From Campylobacteraceae bacterium (GTDB taxonomy: Bacteria; Campylobacterota; Campylobacteria; Campylobacterales; Sulfurovaceae), in assembly GCA_027076905.1 (NCBI GenBank), contig JALTGP010000250.1, positions 1 to 52,674 of the forward strand: a stretch of DNA of 52,674 nucleotides, in the 5' to 3' direction. Below the pieces are notes generated by a model. It ran no database searches. It had not been told where the DNA came from and saw only the letters and a list, made by a program, of their open reading frames with translations. Positions 36,677-44,840 of this stretch are shown one piece after another; the stretch's first letter is position 1; each line of letters starts with the position of its first letter. The translations under genes and the position numbers were made by a program.

Positions 36677-37123
36677 ATGGATTTAACAGATTTACTTAAA
36701 ATGGGTGCAAGTGCAATACAGGGTAATAGCGATGATGCAACAACAGGACTTGATAGTGATATTATCTCTAATGCTCTAGGAAATCTTCTTGGTGGTGAAA
36801 ATGGTGGAATTGATTTGGGTTCATTGGTTTCAGGGCTTTCTGAAAATGGATTGGGTTCAATTGTGGGTTCATGGTTGGGCTCAGGTGAAAATGAATCTAT
36901 CTCTTTGGACTCTATTACTGATCTATTGGGTGCGGATAAGGTTTCTGAATTTGCATCAAATCTTGGATTAACTGAAGAGTCTGCAAAAGGTGCTTTGGCA
37001 GATGTTTTGCCAAATATGGTAGACAAGGCTTCTGAAGGTGAAGGCTCGTTGATAGAGGATTTACTCTCTGGTATTGGTGGTGCTGAAGGTGCTATGGGTA
37101 TGCTGGGTAAAATGTTTAGGTAG
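36677..37123 (+). CDS. DUF937/YidB-like protein
   Basis: The 148 residues are rich in Gly, Ser and Leu. They resemble YidB/DUF937: GLDSDIISNALGNLLGGENG, then GLGSIVGSWLGSGEN, LLGADKVSEFASNLG and a DVLPNMVDKASEG segment. No signal peptide is seen. The function of the family is unknown. The ATG follows AAAAGGATAGATGAT. Confidence 0.75.
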   Translation: MDLTDLLKMGASAIQGNSDDATTGLDSDIISNALGNLLGGENGGIDLGSLVSGLSENGLGSIVGSWLGSGENESISLDSITDLLGADKVSEFASNLGLTEESAKGALADVLPNMVDKASEGEGSLIEDLLSGIGGAEGAMGMLGKMFR

Positions 37124-37144
37124 CACAGTATTGTGGGTAAAAGT

Positions 37145-38413
37145 ATGCCCACATTTTTTATAAAAAATATTTTTTCTTTCCTTATTTTTTTACTATTTAT
37201 TTTTCCAATTTTTTTATACTCAATTAAACTTAAAATAGCCTCTTATAATGTAGAGAATCTTTTTGATATGCATCATGATAAAACAGAGTATTTAGAGTAC
37301 ATTCCCAATAGACACAACTGGACAAAAAAAATACTTGAAAAAAAGTTAAGAAATATTTCAGAGGTAATTTGTGAACTGAATGCAGATATTATAGGACTTC
37401 AAGAGATAGAGAATAAAAATAGTTTAAGACTGCTACAGCAATCATTAAAAAAATATGGATGCCCTGACTATAGATACTCCGCCATAACAGATAAAAAGAG
37501 CATCGCCATTCATGTGGCACTTCTTTCTAAGATTCCCATTAAAAGTTCCAGTGATATTGTTGTAAAAAGAGTAGGGGGGATGCGAAATATTCTGGAGGTG
37601 AAGTTTATAATAGATGGAGAGCCTCTCTATATCTTTGTAAACCATTGGAACTCTAAACGCTCCCCCGAAAGCAAGAGGATTATTTCTGCTTTGGCACTTA
37701 AAAAGAGACTTTTAGGGCTGAAAAAAGAGAGTGAATATCTTCTGATAGGGGATTTTAATAGTAACTATAATGAGTATAAAAGGGTAGGGAAAACAGGTAT
37801 TAATCATATTTTAAACTGTATGCTCTTTAGAGAAGAGTCAATGGTGAAGAGGATAGATTTTAGACACTATAATTTATGGTTAGAGCTGTTACCTTATCAG
37901 AGGTGGAGTCATAACTTTTATGGAGACAAGCAGGGGTTGGATGCAATCTTATTACCTCCTACTATGTTTGATGGTAAAGGTCTAGATTATCTTGATAACT
38001 CCTTTGGTGTCTTTAAACGCAACTATCTTTTTACCAAAAAAGGGTATGTAAATCGTTGGCACTATAAGAAAAAGAGACATATGGGAAAAGGCTACTCTGA
38101 CCATTTTCCTGTTTTTGCAACCTTCTCAACCGCACCATATAAGTTTAAGAAAAAGAATCCTATGGTCAACTGCTCCATAGCAGATATTATCAATAAAAAC
38201 ACTTCGTTACCTTGTCATTTAAAGAGTGTTCGTGTTCTAAATAGACAAAAAAGAGCTGTGAGTGTCACAGATAAAAAGAGTAAAATTATTATCTATGGTG
38301 TAGATAATCGTATAAAAGAGAATCATCTCTATGAAGTAGATGTTTATGCGACGAAAATCTATAAAAGTAGGTTTGAGATTATTGATTTTACTATGAATTT
38401 ATTGGGTAATTAG
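37145..38413 (+). CDS. membrane-anchored or exported endonuclease/exonuclease/phosphatase (EEP) family protein
   Basis: The frame also has GTG at 37133; ATG 37145 is preferred weakly because GGGTAA precedes it and the signal anchor (FLIFLLFIFPIFLYS) then starts normally. The 422 residues carry EEP motifs in order: IASYNVENLFD, IGLQEIE (metal Glu), VNHWNSK, LIGDFNS, LDAILLP and YSDHFPVFATF (catalytic Asp-His). A small C-terminal OB-like domain follows. The substrate (nucleic acid, lipid or sugar phosphate) cannot be told. Confidence 0.82.
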   Translation: MPTFFIKNIFSFLIFLLFIFPIFLYSIKLKIASYNVENLFDMHHDKTEYLEYIPNRHNWTKKILEKKLRNISEVICELNADIIGLQEIENKNSLRLLQQSLKKYGCPDYRYSAITDKKSIAIHVALLSKIPIKSSSDIVVKRVGGMRNILEVKFIIDGEPLYIFVNHWNSKRSPESKRIISALALKKRLLGLKKESEYLLIGDFNSNYNEYKRVGKTGINHILNCMLFREESMVKRIDFRHYNLWLELLPYQRWSHNFYGDKQGLDAILLPPTMFDGKGLDYLDNSFGVFKRNYLFTKKGYVNRWHYKKKRHMGKGYSDHFPVFATFSTAPYKFKKKNPMVNCSIADIINKNTSLPCHLKSVRVLNRQKRAVSVTDKKSKIIIYGVDNRIKENHLYEVDVYATKIYKSRFEIIDFTMNLLGN

Positions 38414-38449
38414 GTTATGATGCCATATTAAAAAATAAGGAGTAATAGG

Positions 38450-38965
38450 ATGAGTTACTATTTAGAGATTTTGTCATTTCATATTATTGCAGTTTTATCA
38501 TGGATGAGTGTTCTTTTCTATATGCCAAGGCTGTTTGTTTACCATCAAGAGCATAAAGATAGTAAAGAGTTTACTGATGTTATTAAGATTCAAGAGAGTA
38601 AAATTTATGGAGTGATAGGTTTTCCTGCTAAAATTGCCACCATTCTTAGTGGTGCAACGCTTATCTATCTCAATCCTACTCTGTTAGAACAGGATTGGAT
38701 GTTGGCAAAACTTTTTATGCTTGTTCTTTTGGTTATCTACTCTTTTTCGATGGAGTATTTTAGAAAAGTATTAAAAAGAGATGCGTGTACCCAAACAGGA
38801 CAGTTTTTTAGAGCCTATAATGAAATACCTACACTACTGGCTATTTTAATTGTTGTTTTTGTGATTATGAAGAGTGTTCCACTCTATTTTTCTATTTTTA
38901 TTACGCTTTTTTTTGGCTTTATTATCTATAAAATTTTAACAAAAGAGGTCAAGAGTGAGGGTTGA
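38450..38965 (+). CDS. hemJ: HemJ-type protoporphyrinogen IX oxidase
   Basis: Membrane enzyme of the penultimate heme step. The 171 residues have about five helices. Family motifs are FHIIAVLSWMSVLFYMPRLF followed by VYH, LAKLFMLVLLVIYSFS, and GQFFRAYNEIPTLLAI, very close to UPF0093/HemJ. A conserved His and Lys are present. The ribosome site is AAGGAGTAATAGG. The last 11 bases overlap rnhA. Confidence 0.88.
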   Translation: MSYYLEILSFHIIAVLSWMSVLFYMPRLFVYHQEHKDSKEFTDVIKIQESKIYGVIGFPAKIATILSGATLIYLNPTLLEQDWMLAKLFMLVLLVIYSFSMEYFRKVLKRDACTQTGQFFRAYNEIPTLLAILIVVFVIMKSVPLYFSIFITLFFGFIIYKILTKEVKSEG

Positions 38966-39743
38966 CAATACATTTATAGAGTTAGGTATGCAGAGTAAGA
39001 CTCTAAACAAGGCACAGTTTGAGATTTTAGGTCAACCCTATCCACCAAATGATGGGTGGGAAAGTTTGGTATTAGAGAGAGAACTCTCGACTAAAGAGAC
39101 CAATCTTTTTTTACTCTTACGAGGAAAGTTGGCATTGAAAGACCAAGAACAGATAGTCAAAAACTATACACTGTTGGCTACATTTCATCGTGATAAAAAG
39201 ATGAACAAAGAGGAGAAGCAGTCATCAGTCTCATCTGATAATTTGAAGATATATTGTGATGGAGCATGTCAAGGAAATCCTGGTGCATCTGGTAGTGGAT
39301 TAGCTATCTATCAGGGCAGTGCAAATCCTATTTTACTATATGGAGAGTATGAAAAAAGAGGAACAAATAATACAGCAGAGCTAAATGCCTTATATAAAGC
39401 CCTTTTACTGTCAAAAGAATCCAAGACATCAAAAGTTACTATTCTATCTGACTCTATGTACAGTATTGACTCCATTACCAACTGGGCGTATGGGTGGAAA
39501 AGAAAGGGATGGAAGAGGAAAGGGGGAGAGATTAAAAACTTGGAGATTATAAAATTAGCACATGACCTTTATAATAAAGAAAAAGATAGGGTCACCGTCA
39601 AACATGTCAAAGCACACTCTGGTATTGAGGGAAATGAACTCGCCGACAGAATGGCTGCTTATGCAATTATCTCCAAGAGTAGCAACTATCAAGAGTATGA
39701 CTATAAGCGTATTGATAAGGTATTGAAGATGACTGAGGGGTAG
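38955..39743 (+). CDS. rnhA: ribonuclease HI with N-terminal extension
   Basis: Cuts the RNA strand of RNA-DNA hybrids. The RNase HI domain (about 97-250) keeps all acids: IYCDGACQGNPG (Asp), NNTAELNALYKAL (Glu), ILSDSMYSI (Asp), and VKAHSGIEGNELADRMA (His, Asp). The first 95 residues are an unrecognised alpha/beta domain, making 262 residues against the usual 145-155. The GTG start overlaps hemJ. The 3' end overlaps the converging zinc-ribbon gene by 43 bases. Confidence 0.9.
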   Translation: MRVDNTFIELGMQSKTLNKAQFEILGQPYPPNDGWESLVLERELSTKETNLFLLLRGKLALKDQEQIVKNYTLLATFHRDKKMNKEEKQSSVSSDNLKIYCDGACQGNPGASGSGLAIYQGSANPILLYGEYEKRGTNNTAELNALYKALLLSKESKTSKVTILSDSMYSIDSITNWAYGWKRKGWKRKGGEIKNLEIIKLAHDLYNKEKDRVTVKHVKAHSGIEGNELADRMAAYAIISKSSNYQEYDYKRIDKVLKMTEG

Positions 39744-40840
39744 CTGATATTACCTTGATTGTACCTCTCTTGAAGATAAAAAATACCTCCTAGACTAAGA
39801 AATATAAGGAGTACTAAAAGAGTAATTTTAAGTGTACTATAGGGACGCTCTCCCACTATTTTTCCTGTTTGGGCATTGATGGCGTAGTTGTACTCCTTCT
39901 CTTTCCATCTAAATTGAGCCGTCCAGATAGGGAAGAGGACATTTTTATAGGTGGTATGGCTATAAGTAGTCTCCATCTCATCAATTCTCTGCTTATCTCC
40001 ACCAATATCTCTATGGATATCTTGTTTAATAGTAGGAGTCATTTTCATCTTCGCATACTCAAATGCGTTATCAAGCCCAATGGTATACTCTTCTGCTTTA
40101 AACCCTGCTAGGTAGCGTTCATCAAAAGGGATAAGCCTTGTGGTATCCCATGGGGTTAAATGGTTTAAAATAGAGTGAGATATGCTCTTGGATGCCCCAA
40201 TGGTAATATCATCAAAGCTATTGTAAACTACTCCTCGAACAGGTGACCAATGTATACGGGCTTCTCTCTGTCGTACTCTGCGTTGTCGTCCCTCTATAGT
40301 AACCGTTTTTTCCACCATAACATAATAGATTACCCCTCTTTGACCTTTATAACGGGTCTGCGTTTCGCTGTCATATGTCCAGTGTGGAAGATAGTATCCT
40401 TGAAGCTTTTTCTCTCCCTCTATAAAATCTTTGAGTCTGCTGGGTGCAAACCATAGTGAGCCAATCCATTTTTTAAATTTCTCTTGTGCCTCATCATGGG
40501 TTAATTCAAAAGGTAGTAGGGATTTTGGGGTAATCTCTTTGACAAAATCGGTAATGGCAGGAGTGTTACAGTAGGGGCAGTTGGCACTAATGGAGTAGGG
40601 GGTGAGTTGAAAATTGGCAGCACATTTATTACAGGTAATATCTTTGTTTATCTCTTGTGAGCTATTTTTATCCAAAAAGTTGAGTGCCGATTTAAAATCA
40701 TACTCCTCTATAGGCTCATTAGAAGAGGAGATAACTTTGGTTGTTGAGCAGAACTCACATTGTAGTGACACGGTTGCAGGGCTATATCGCAATGGTGCAC
40801 CACAACTGTCACAGGTAAAGTTTATAGATTGAAATTTCAA
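39701..40840 (-). CDS. double zinc-ribbon membrane protein of the XpaC-TelA-SPFH module
   Basis: The 379 residues start with two zinc ribbons: CDSCGAPLRYSP with CEFCS, and CNKCAANFQL with CPYC. A central beta-rich region (LPHWTYDSETQTRYKGQRG, GVVYNSFDDI) is followed by one transmembrane helix at about 345-363. This resembles B. subtilis YdjG-type proteins, and similar proteins are sometimes mislabelled as PriA helicases; no helicase motifs are present. The TTG start overlaps the SPFH stop as TTGA. Role inferred: membrane-complex scaffold. Confidence 0.75.
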   Translation of the reverse strand: MKFQSINFTCDSCGAPLRYSPATVSLQCEFCSTTKVISSSNEPIEEYDFKSALNFLDKNSSQEINKDITCNKCAANFQLTPYSISANCPYCNTPAITDFVKEITPKSLLPFELTHDEAQEKFKKWIGSLWFAPSRLKDFIEGEKKLQGYYLPHWTYDSETQTRYKGQRGVIYYVMVEKTVTIEGRQRRVRQREARIHWSPVRGVVYNSFDDITIGASKSISHSILNHLTPWDTTRLIPFDERYLAGFKAEEYTIGLDNAFEYAKMKMTPTIKQDIHRDIGGDKQRIDEMETTYSHTTYKNVLFPIWTAQFRWKEKEYNYAINAQTGKIVGERPYSTLKITLLVLLIFLSLGGIFYLQERYNQGNISYPSVIFNTLSIRL

Positions 40841-41928
40841 GATGTTGGCAGTGGGGGTGGTGTGTTATTGTCAAAATATTGTTCAAAAATACTCTTGGCA
40901 CTTGTCCAATCTTTTAGTCGTTTTGTCCAGATAAGTGTCTCCCCTGTTAATTTACCTTTTTTGATTAAGGCTCTAATTTTACGAACATCATAGGGACCAT
41001 CACTTATGCCATCAATGGCAACATAGTAAAGGCTCTCATCTCTACTTGGAAGTGGAGGAGGGGTATTTTTATCTGCTTTGCCTATCTGACTTATCATATC
41101 TTGCCCCAGAGACACTCCTATACCTACGCCTAGTATCTCACCGATAGAGGAGTTCCCCTTGGAACTGTTTCCCAGTGCTTCTCCTGTTTGCTGTTTGATA
41201 TATTTGTCCAAATCTCCTGTAAGTTCTCGACTTGTTCGTCTATCTAACGCTTTTTCTACCTCTTCAGGCAGAGAGATGTTCTCTACCAAAATATCTGTCA
41301 ATTCCAAACCATACTCATCAAATGAGGGTGCAATCTTTTGGGTAATATACTCTCCGAACTCTCCATAGTTTGCTGCAAAATCTAAAATAGAGATGTCACT
41401 TTTACCCAAAACAGTAGGTAGTCTACTGAGTATATGGTTGGTTAGTTGATGCTCAATCTCATCAACGATAAATAGAGAGTCTGTTCCTACAATCTCTTTC
41501 ATAAATCTCTTAGGTTCTGCAATCTTTATCTCATAAGTTCCAAAAGCTCTAAGACGTACCATTCTAAATTCAGGGTCTCTAAGCATAATGGGGTTTTTTG
41601 TACCCCATTTTAGGTTGGTAAATCGCTTTGTATTTAAAAAGTATATTTCAGCTTTGAATGGTGAGTTAAACCCATGATTCCAATTTTCAAGAGAGGTGAT
41701 AATAGGTAAGTTATTGGTATCTAGTTCATAGATACCAGGGCTTAGTACATCGGCAATAACTCCTTCATTGACAAAAATAGCCATTTGTGATTCACGAACC
41801 GTGAGTTTTGCTCCATATTTTATCTCATTGTCTTTTCTTGGAAAGCGATATACCATGGTATTTTGTGAGTCATCTGTCCACTCAATAACATCAATGAATT
41901 GACCAAAAACCCAATCAAATAATCCCAT
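40837..41928 (-). CDS. SPFH-domain protein with C-terminal GYF_2 domain (YdjI-like)
   Basis: The 363 residues start with an SPFH/band-7-like domain (about 20-230, with IYELDTNNLP and LTDILVENISLPEEVEKALD). No transmembrane helix is seen, so association with the membrane is via partners. A glycine-rich linker leads to a GYF_2 domain at 301-352 (YYVAIDGISDGPYD, then TLIWTKRLKDW). Identical TPPPLP motifs flank the GYF domain at 289-294 and 356-361. The ATG follows AAAGGATAAAAA. It lies three bases after telA. Confidence 0.85.
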   Translation of the reverse strand: MGLFDWVFGQFIDVIEWTDDSQNTMVYRFPRKDNEIKYGAKLTVRESQMAIFVNEGVIADVLSPGIYELDTNNLPIITSLENWNHGFNSPFKAEIYFLNTKRFTNLKWGTKNPIMLRDPEFRMVRLRAFGTYEIKIAEPKRFMKEIVGTDSLFIVDEIEHQLTNHILSRLPTVLGKSDISILDFAANYGEFGEYITQKIAPSFDEYGLELTDILVENISLPEEVEKALDRRTSRELTGDLDKYIKQQTGEALGNSSKGNSSIGEILGVGIGVSLGQDMISQIGKADKNTPPPLPSRDESLYYVAIDGISDGPYDVRKIRALIKKGKLTGETLIWTKRLKDWTSAKSIFEQYFDNNTPPPLPTS

Positions 41929-41931
41929 TTT

Positions 41932-43089
41932 TTATCCTTTTTTAGCATCTGCTACATCTGCTACATCTTGAATGGTCTCTTCGGGCAATGAAGCAATTTT
42001 GGCTTTTGTTGCCAGAAGTGCCTCTTTTAACTCTCTCTCTGTTTTGTCCAGTTCTATGAGTGCTTTTGCTCGTGTTAGTCGCCCCTCTTCTGCAATCTTA
42101 AGAGAGTCTGTTAGGGTTTCGATTAGTGTTTTATTGGCTATTTTAATGCTCTTAATGTCAAATACTCCACGCTCCATTTGCGTTCTAATTTCTACATTTG
42201 CCTCTCTAAGCCCCTCTGCATTTTTTTCTAAAAGCTCATTGGTTAAATCTGTGGCATTTTTAAGTGCTTTAGCAGACTCATGACTTCTAAAGATAGTTAC
42301 GGTTTGAGCCAGTTGGTTTCTCCATAGTGGCACGGTATTGACCAGTGTAGAGGCAATTTTATTAATAAGTGACTTGTCATTTTCTTGAATGAGGCGAATA
42401 CTTGGAAGCGACTGCATAGCTACTTGTCGGGAAAGTCGGAGGTCATGAACTCTACGCTCTAAATCCTCTCCAAAGGCACGTATCTCTTTTAAGTTTTGGA
42501 TAGCCAACATATCTTCATCTTTAGTTTTCTCTTCGTATATAGGAAATATATCTCTCTCTAGCTCTTTTTTCTTTATCTCCCCTGCCTCAATATAGAGTTC
42601 AAGTTTTCTGAAATATGCAAGGTTGGCATCATAGAGTTTATCTAAAGAGACAACATCTCTCATAAGTGTTGATTTATGCTCTTCTAGGTTATTTGCAACC
42701 ATATCTATCTGGTCGCGAACCTCTTCATATCCTTGTAGAAATTTAGCTAAAGGTTTGGTGCCTCCAAAAAGTTTTTTATACCAAGGTAGCTCTCTATTGG
42801 GATTAATCTCATCAATATCAAACCCTTTAATTGCTGCGACCATCTCATTTAGTACAGCACCTACACGCCCTGTATCTTTGTTTTTTACCCCATCAATCAT
42901 ACGATTAGAAATTTCATCAAGCTCCTCTTGGGCAGCTGCTCCAAAGTAGATGATAGAGGTTCTGTTGTTAAAATCCAATTCATTCATTGCCTTTTCAAGT
43001 TGGCTTTGCTCTTCTGGCATAACTAGAGGTAGGTTTTCACTCTTTTCCTCTATCTCTGCCTCTATGGTTTCTCTATTTTTTGTATTCAT
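41932..43089 (-). CDS. telA: TelA/KlaA-like toxic-anion-resistance family protein
   Basis: The 385 residues are almost all helical and soluble, with the TelA pattern DEISNRMIDGVKNKDTG near 58-74, LPWYKKLFGG, LEHKSTLMRDVVSLDKLY and VHDLRLSRQVAMQSLPSIRL. Family members are tied to tellurite resistance, cell-wall stress or membrane stress; the activity is unknown. The ATG follows GAAGGAGTAATAAATT. XpaC-TelA gene pairs are common, which supports the call. Confidence 0.88.
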   Translation of the reverse strand: MNTKNRETIEAEIEEKSENLPLVMPEEQSQLEKAMNELDFNNRTSIIYFGAAAQEELDEISNRMIDGVKNKDTGRVGAVLNEMVAAIKGFDIDEINPNRELPWYKKLFGGTKPLAKFLQGYEEVRDQIDMVANNLEEHKSTLMRDVVSLDKLYDANLAYFRKLELYIEAGEIKKKELERDIFPIYEEKTKDEDMLAIQNLKEIRAFGEDLERRVHDLRLSRQVAMQSLPSIRLIQENDKSLINKIASTLVNTVPLWRNQLAQTVTIFRSHESAKALKNATDLTNELLEKNAEGLREANVEIRTQMERGVFDIKSIKIANKTLIETLTDSLKIAEEGRLTRAKALIELDKTERELKEALLATKAKIASLPEETIQDVADVADAKKG

Positions 43090-43104
43090 AATTTATTACT
43101 CCTT

Positions 43105-43941
43105 CTAATTTTTTATCTGCTTTTGTAGTACTTCTATATTGACATCCAAATCAAATTGATTATTTTTTTTGAGGCGTTTTATCTCTTTTTCAAAACGCTC
43201 CTCTATGTCAAGTAAAAGATTTGAAAGCTTCTCTTTTGTCTCATCTGTAATCTCCTCTTCATCGATACTTGTATATGATTGAGTTACTTTTTTAATTCCA
43301 TCAATATAGACAATAATAAACTTTCTTGCCACCCGTAAATCTTTTGGATCCTCCTCTATGGTATCTATAATCTCATATCCTTTATTAGTTGCTATTTTTA
43401 GTTCAGAGTAGAGTTTTTTGTCAGTAATGTAGCTAATATTAGTCTCTATGCTGGAGAGTTTAGCTCTAGCTTCTGAGAGGGTTTCAATAACAAATTGAGC
43501 CGATATATCACCAATATTGTCAATTTTATCCTCTCTTGGGTCTGTTCCATAATAGAGATAGTATCCAATAGTAGAGACGATTGCTAAAAAAGTACCCGTT
43601 AAAATAGACCCCTCTCCTGCTACGGTTGAGGTAAATAGAGTTGAGAGACCAAGCAGTATCGCAGCGATTGTTTTAAAGGGTGTTTTGGGTGCTTTAGTTA
43701 GTGTTTTTGTATGATATTCGTACTCATTTGATAGTCCAATAGTGTTTATTTTTGCGGTTGCAAAAAAAAGTCCAAAAGCGATAATATTAGAAATAAAAGA
43801 GACAATATCTCTTTGTAAAAGTGCTAAGATAATAGCTAAAAAGAGTGGGGCTAAAAATAGATAGAGAAAATTCCCTTGTCTATGTTTGAACCTATTTTTT
43901 TTCTTAGGGTGAAATGGTTGATAGCGTTTTGCTTTTGACAT
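43105..43941 (-). CDS. XpaC-like membrane protein
   Basis: The 278 residues start with a basic stretch, then four hydrophobic helices between about 24 and 135 (FLYLFLAPLFLAIILALL, FISNIIAFGLFFATA, TIAAILLGLSTLF, GTFLAIVSTIGYYLYYG). The cytoplasmic C-terminal half is helical (FVIETLSEARAKLSSIETNI). XpaC was named for an effect on 5-bromo-4-chloroindolyl phosphate hydrolysis, but its molecular role is unclear. The ATG follows AGGGTAGGAT, which overlaps the end of a 27-codon peptide gene. Confidence 0.8.
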   Translation of the reverse strand: MSKAKRYQPFHPKKKNRFKHRQGNFLYLFLAPLFLAIILALLQRDIVSFISNIIAFGLFFATAKINTIGLSNEYEYHTKTLTKAPKTPFKTIAAILLGLSTLFTSTVAGEGSILTGTFLAIVSTIGYYLYYGTDPREDKIDNIGDISAQFVIETLSEARAKLSSIETNISYITDKKLYSELKIATNKGYEIIDTIEEDPKDLRVARKFIIVYIDGIKKVTQSYTSIDEEEITDETKEKLSNLLLDIEERFEKEIKRLKKNNQFDLDVNIEVLQKQIKN

Positions 43942-43944
43942 ATC

Positions 43945-44028
43945 CTACCCTAATAACTTTCCAAGTGGGTACCAAACGGTTAATCCAGCAGAGAATAGAA
44001 TAAATAAAAAACCGAATATTTTTTGCAA
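43945..44028 (-). CDS. 27-residue small membrane peptide upstream of xpaC-like gene
   Basis: A TTG start at 44028 follows AAGGAAGAAG, a good ribosome site. The peptide begins MQKIFGFLFILFSAGL, a single hydrophobic helix, and ends TVWYPLGKLLG. The TAG stop is three bases from the XpaC-like ATG, and the peptide's last codons form that gene's ribosome site, so translation is likely coupled. It appears to be the first gene of the membrane module. Evidence is coding logic only; no family is known to me. Confidence 0.6.
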   Translation of the reverse strand: MQKIFGFLFILFSAGLTVWYPLGKLLG

Positions 44029-44152
44029 CTTCTTCCTTAATAGTATTGATTTTTTCTGTTTTATTTTAGCATAATTTTCTAAAAATGAGTAACTTTTTAG
44101 TGATATTTGTGGAACTATGGTAAAATACTTTAAAAATTAAATAAGGTAAGAT

Positions 44153-44470
44153 ATGAACTTAGAAGTGTTACAAAAGAGTGTGAGTGAAGAGGTGGGTCTG
44201 TTGGTGTATTTTTCAGGTGAGAATTGTAATGTTTGTCATGCGTTAAGACCAAAATTTAAAGATCTTTTTGATTCAGATTTTCCTTTAGTCAAACAGATTT
44301 ATTTGGATGCGGAGGAGAACGCTGAAATTGCAGGATATTATCAAGTTCTCTCTGTTCCTGCTATGTTGGTGTTTTTAGATGGTCGAGAGTTTATTCGAGA
44401 GGGGCGAAGTGTAAGTCTATATCAGTTAAAAGAGAAGCTAGAGAGACCTTATACTATGATGATTTCTTGA
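44153..44470 (+). CDS. thioredoxin-family protein with CNVC active site
   Basis: The 105 residues form a single thioredoxin fold without a signal peptide. Active site is YFSGENCNVCHALRPKF (CNVC rather than CGPC), and the cis-proline loop is SVPAMLVF. Probably a cytoplasmic thiol reductase or redox sensor. The ATG follows AAGGTAAGAT. It is divergent from the membrane module. Confidence 0.87.
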   Translation: MNLEVLQKSVSEEVGLLVYFSGENCNVCHALRPKFKDLFDSDFPLVKQIYLDAEENAEIAGYYQVLSVPAMLVFLDGREFIREGRSVSLYQLKEKLERPYTMMIS

Positions 44471-44490
44471 GTGAAAGAAGATGAAAAATA

Positions 44491-44835
44491 ATGATTTTAA
44501 CGCATCACATTAAGCGAAAAATGTCTCAACGAGGCATCAATAAAAATATGATAGATATAGTCTCTCTTTATGGTAAACATCAACGTGATAAAATTTTTAT
44601 GAATCGACAGAGAATTAAACTGCTTTTGAGGAAAGTCGATTTATATAGAAGAATGCAAAGAGGGGCAAACAGGGACAAAAGTGTCTTGAAAAATCTAAAT
44701 GTTTTAAGAAAATATATATTGAAAATAGAGGACAAAGGGGGCATCACGTTGGTGATGGTTGATGGGGTCTCTATTACGACTTATAATACCGATAGCTTTA
44801 AAAAAAGTTTCAAAAAGAGAAGAATAAAAAAATAA
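44491..44835 (+). CDS. small basic protein, DUF4258-like
   Basis: The 114 residues start THHIKRKMSQRGINKNMIDIV, typical of DUF4258 (helix with an RGI motif), and end with beta strands ITLVMVDGVSITTYNTDSF. The fold is related to RelE-type toxins, but no antitoxin gene is beside it. A strongly basic insert of about 35 residues in the middle is unusual. The function is unknown. It follows the thioredoxin gene by 20 bases. Confidence 0.55.
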   Translation: MILTHHIKRKMSQRGINKNMIDIVSLYGKHQRDKIFMNRQRIKLLLRKVDLYRRMQRGANRDKSVLKNLNVLRKYILKIEDKGGITLVMVDGVSITTYNTDSFKKSFKKRRIKK

Positions 44836-44840
44836 AAATA

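Noticed and set aside
36655-37152. A 165-codon open frame on the minus strand
   Set aside because: It lies fully antisense to the YidB-like gene, is dominated by Ser/Pro/Glu codons produced by that gene's Gly/Leu/Ser codons, and has no ribosome site.
39701-40840. Primosomal helicase (PriA-like) label for the zinc-ribbon protein
   Set aside because: No Walker or helicase motifs are present; only the zinc ribbons could suggest that name.
44491-44835. Toxin-antitoxin pair made of the DUF4258-like gene and its neighbour
   Set aside because: The neighbour is a thioredoxin, no antitoxin-like gene is adjacent, and the protein is longer and more basic than typical toxins of that fold.
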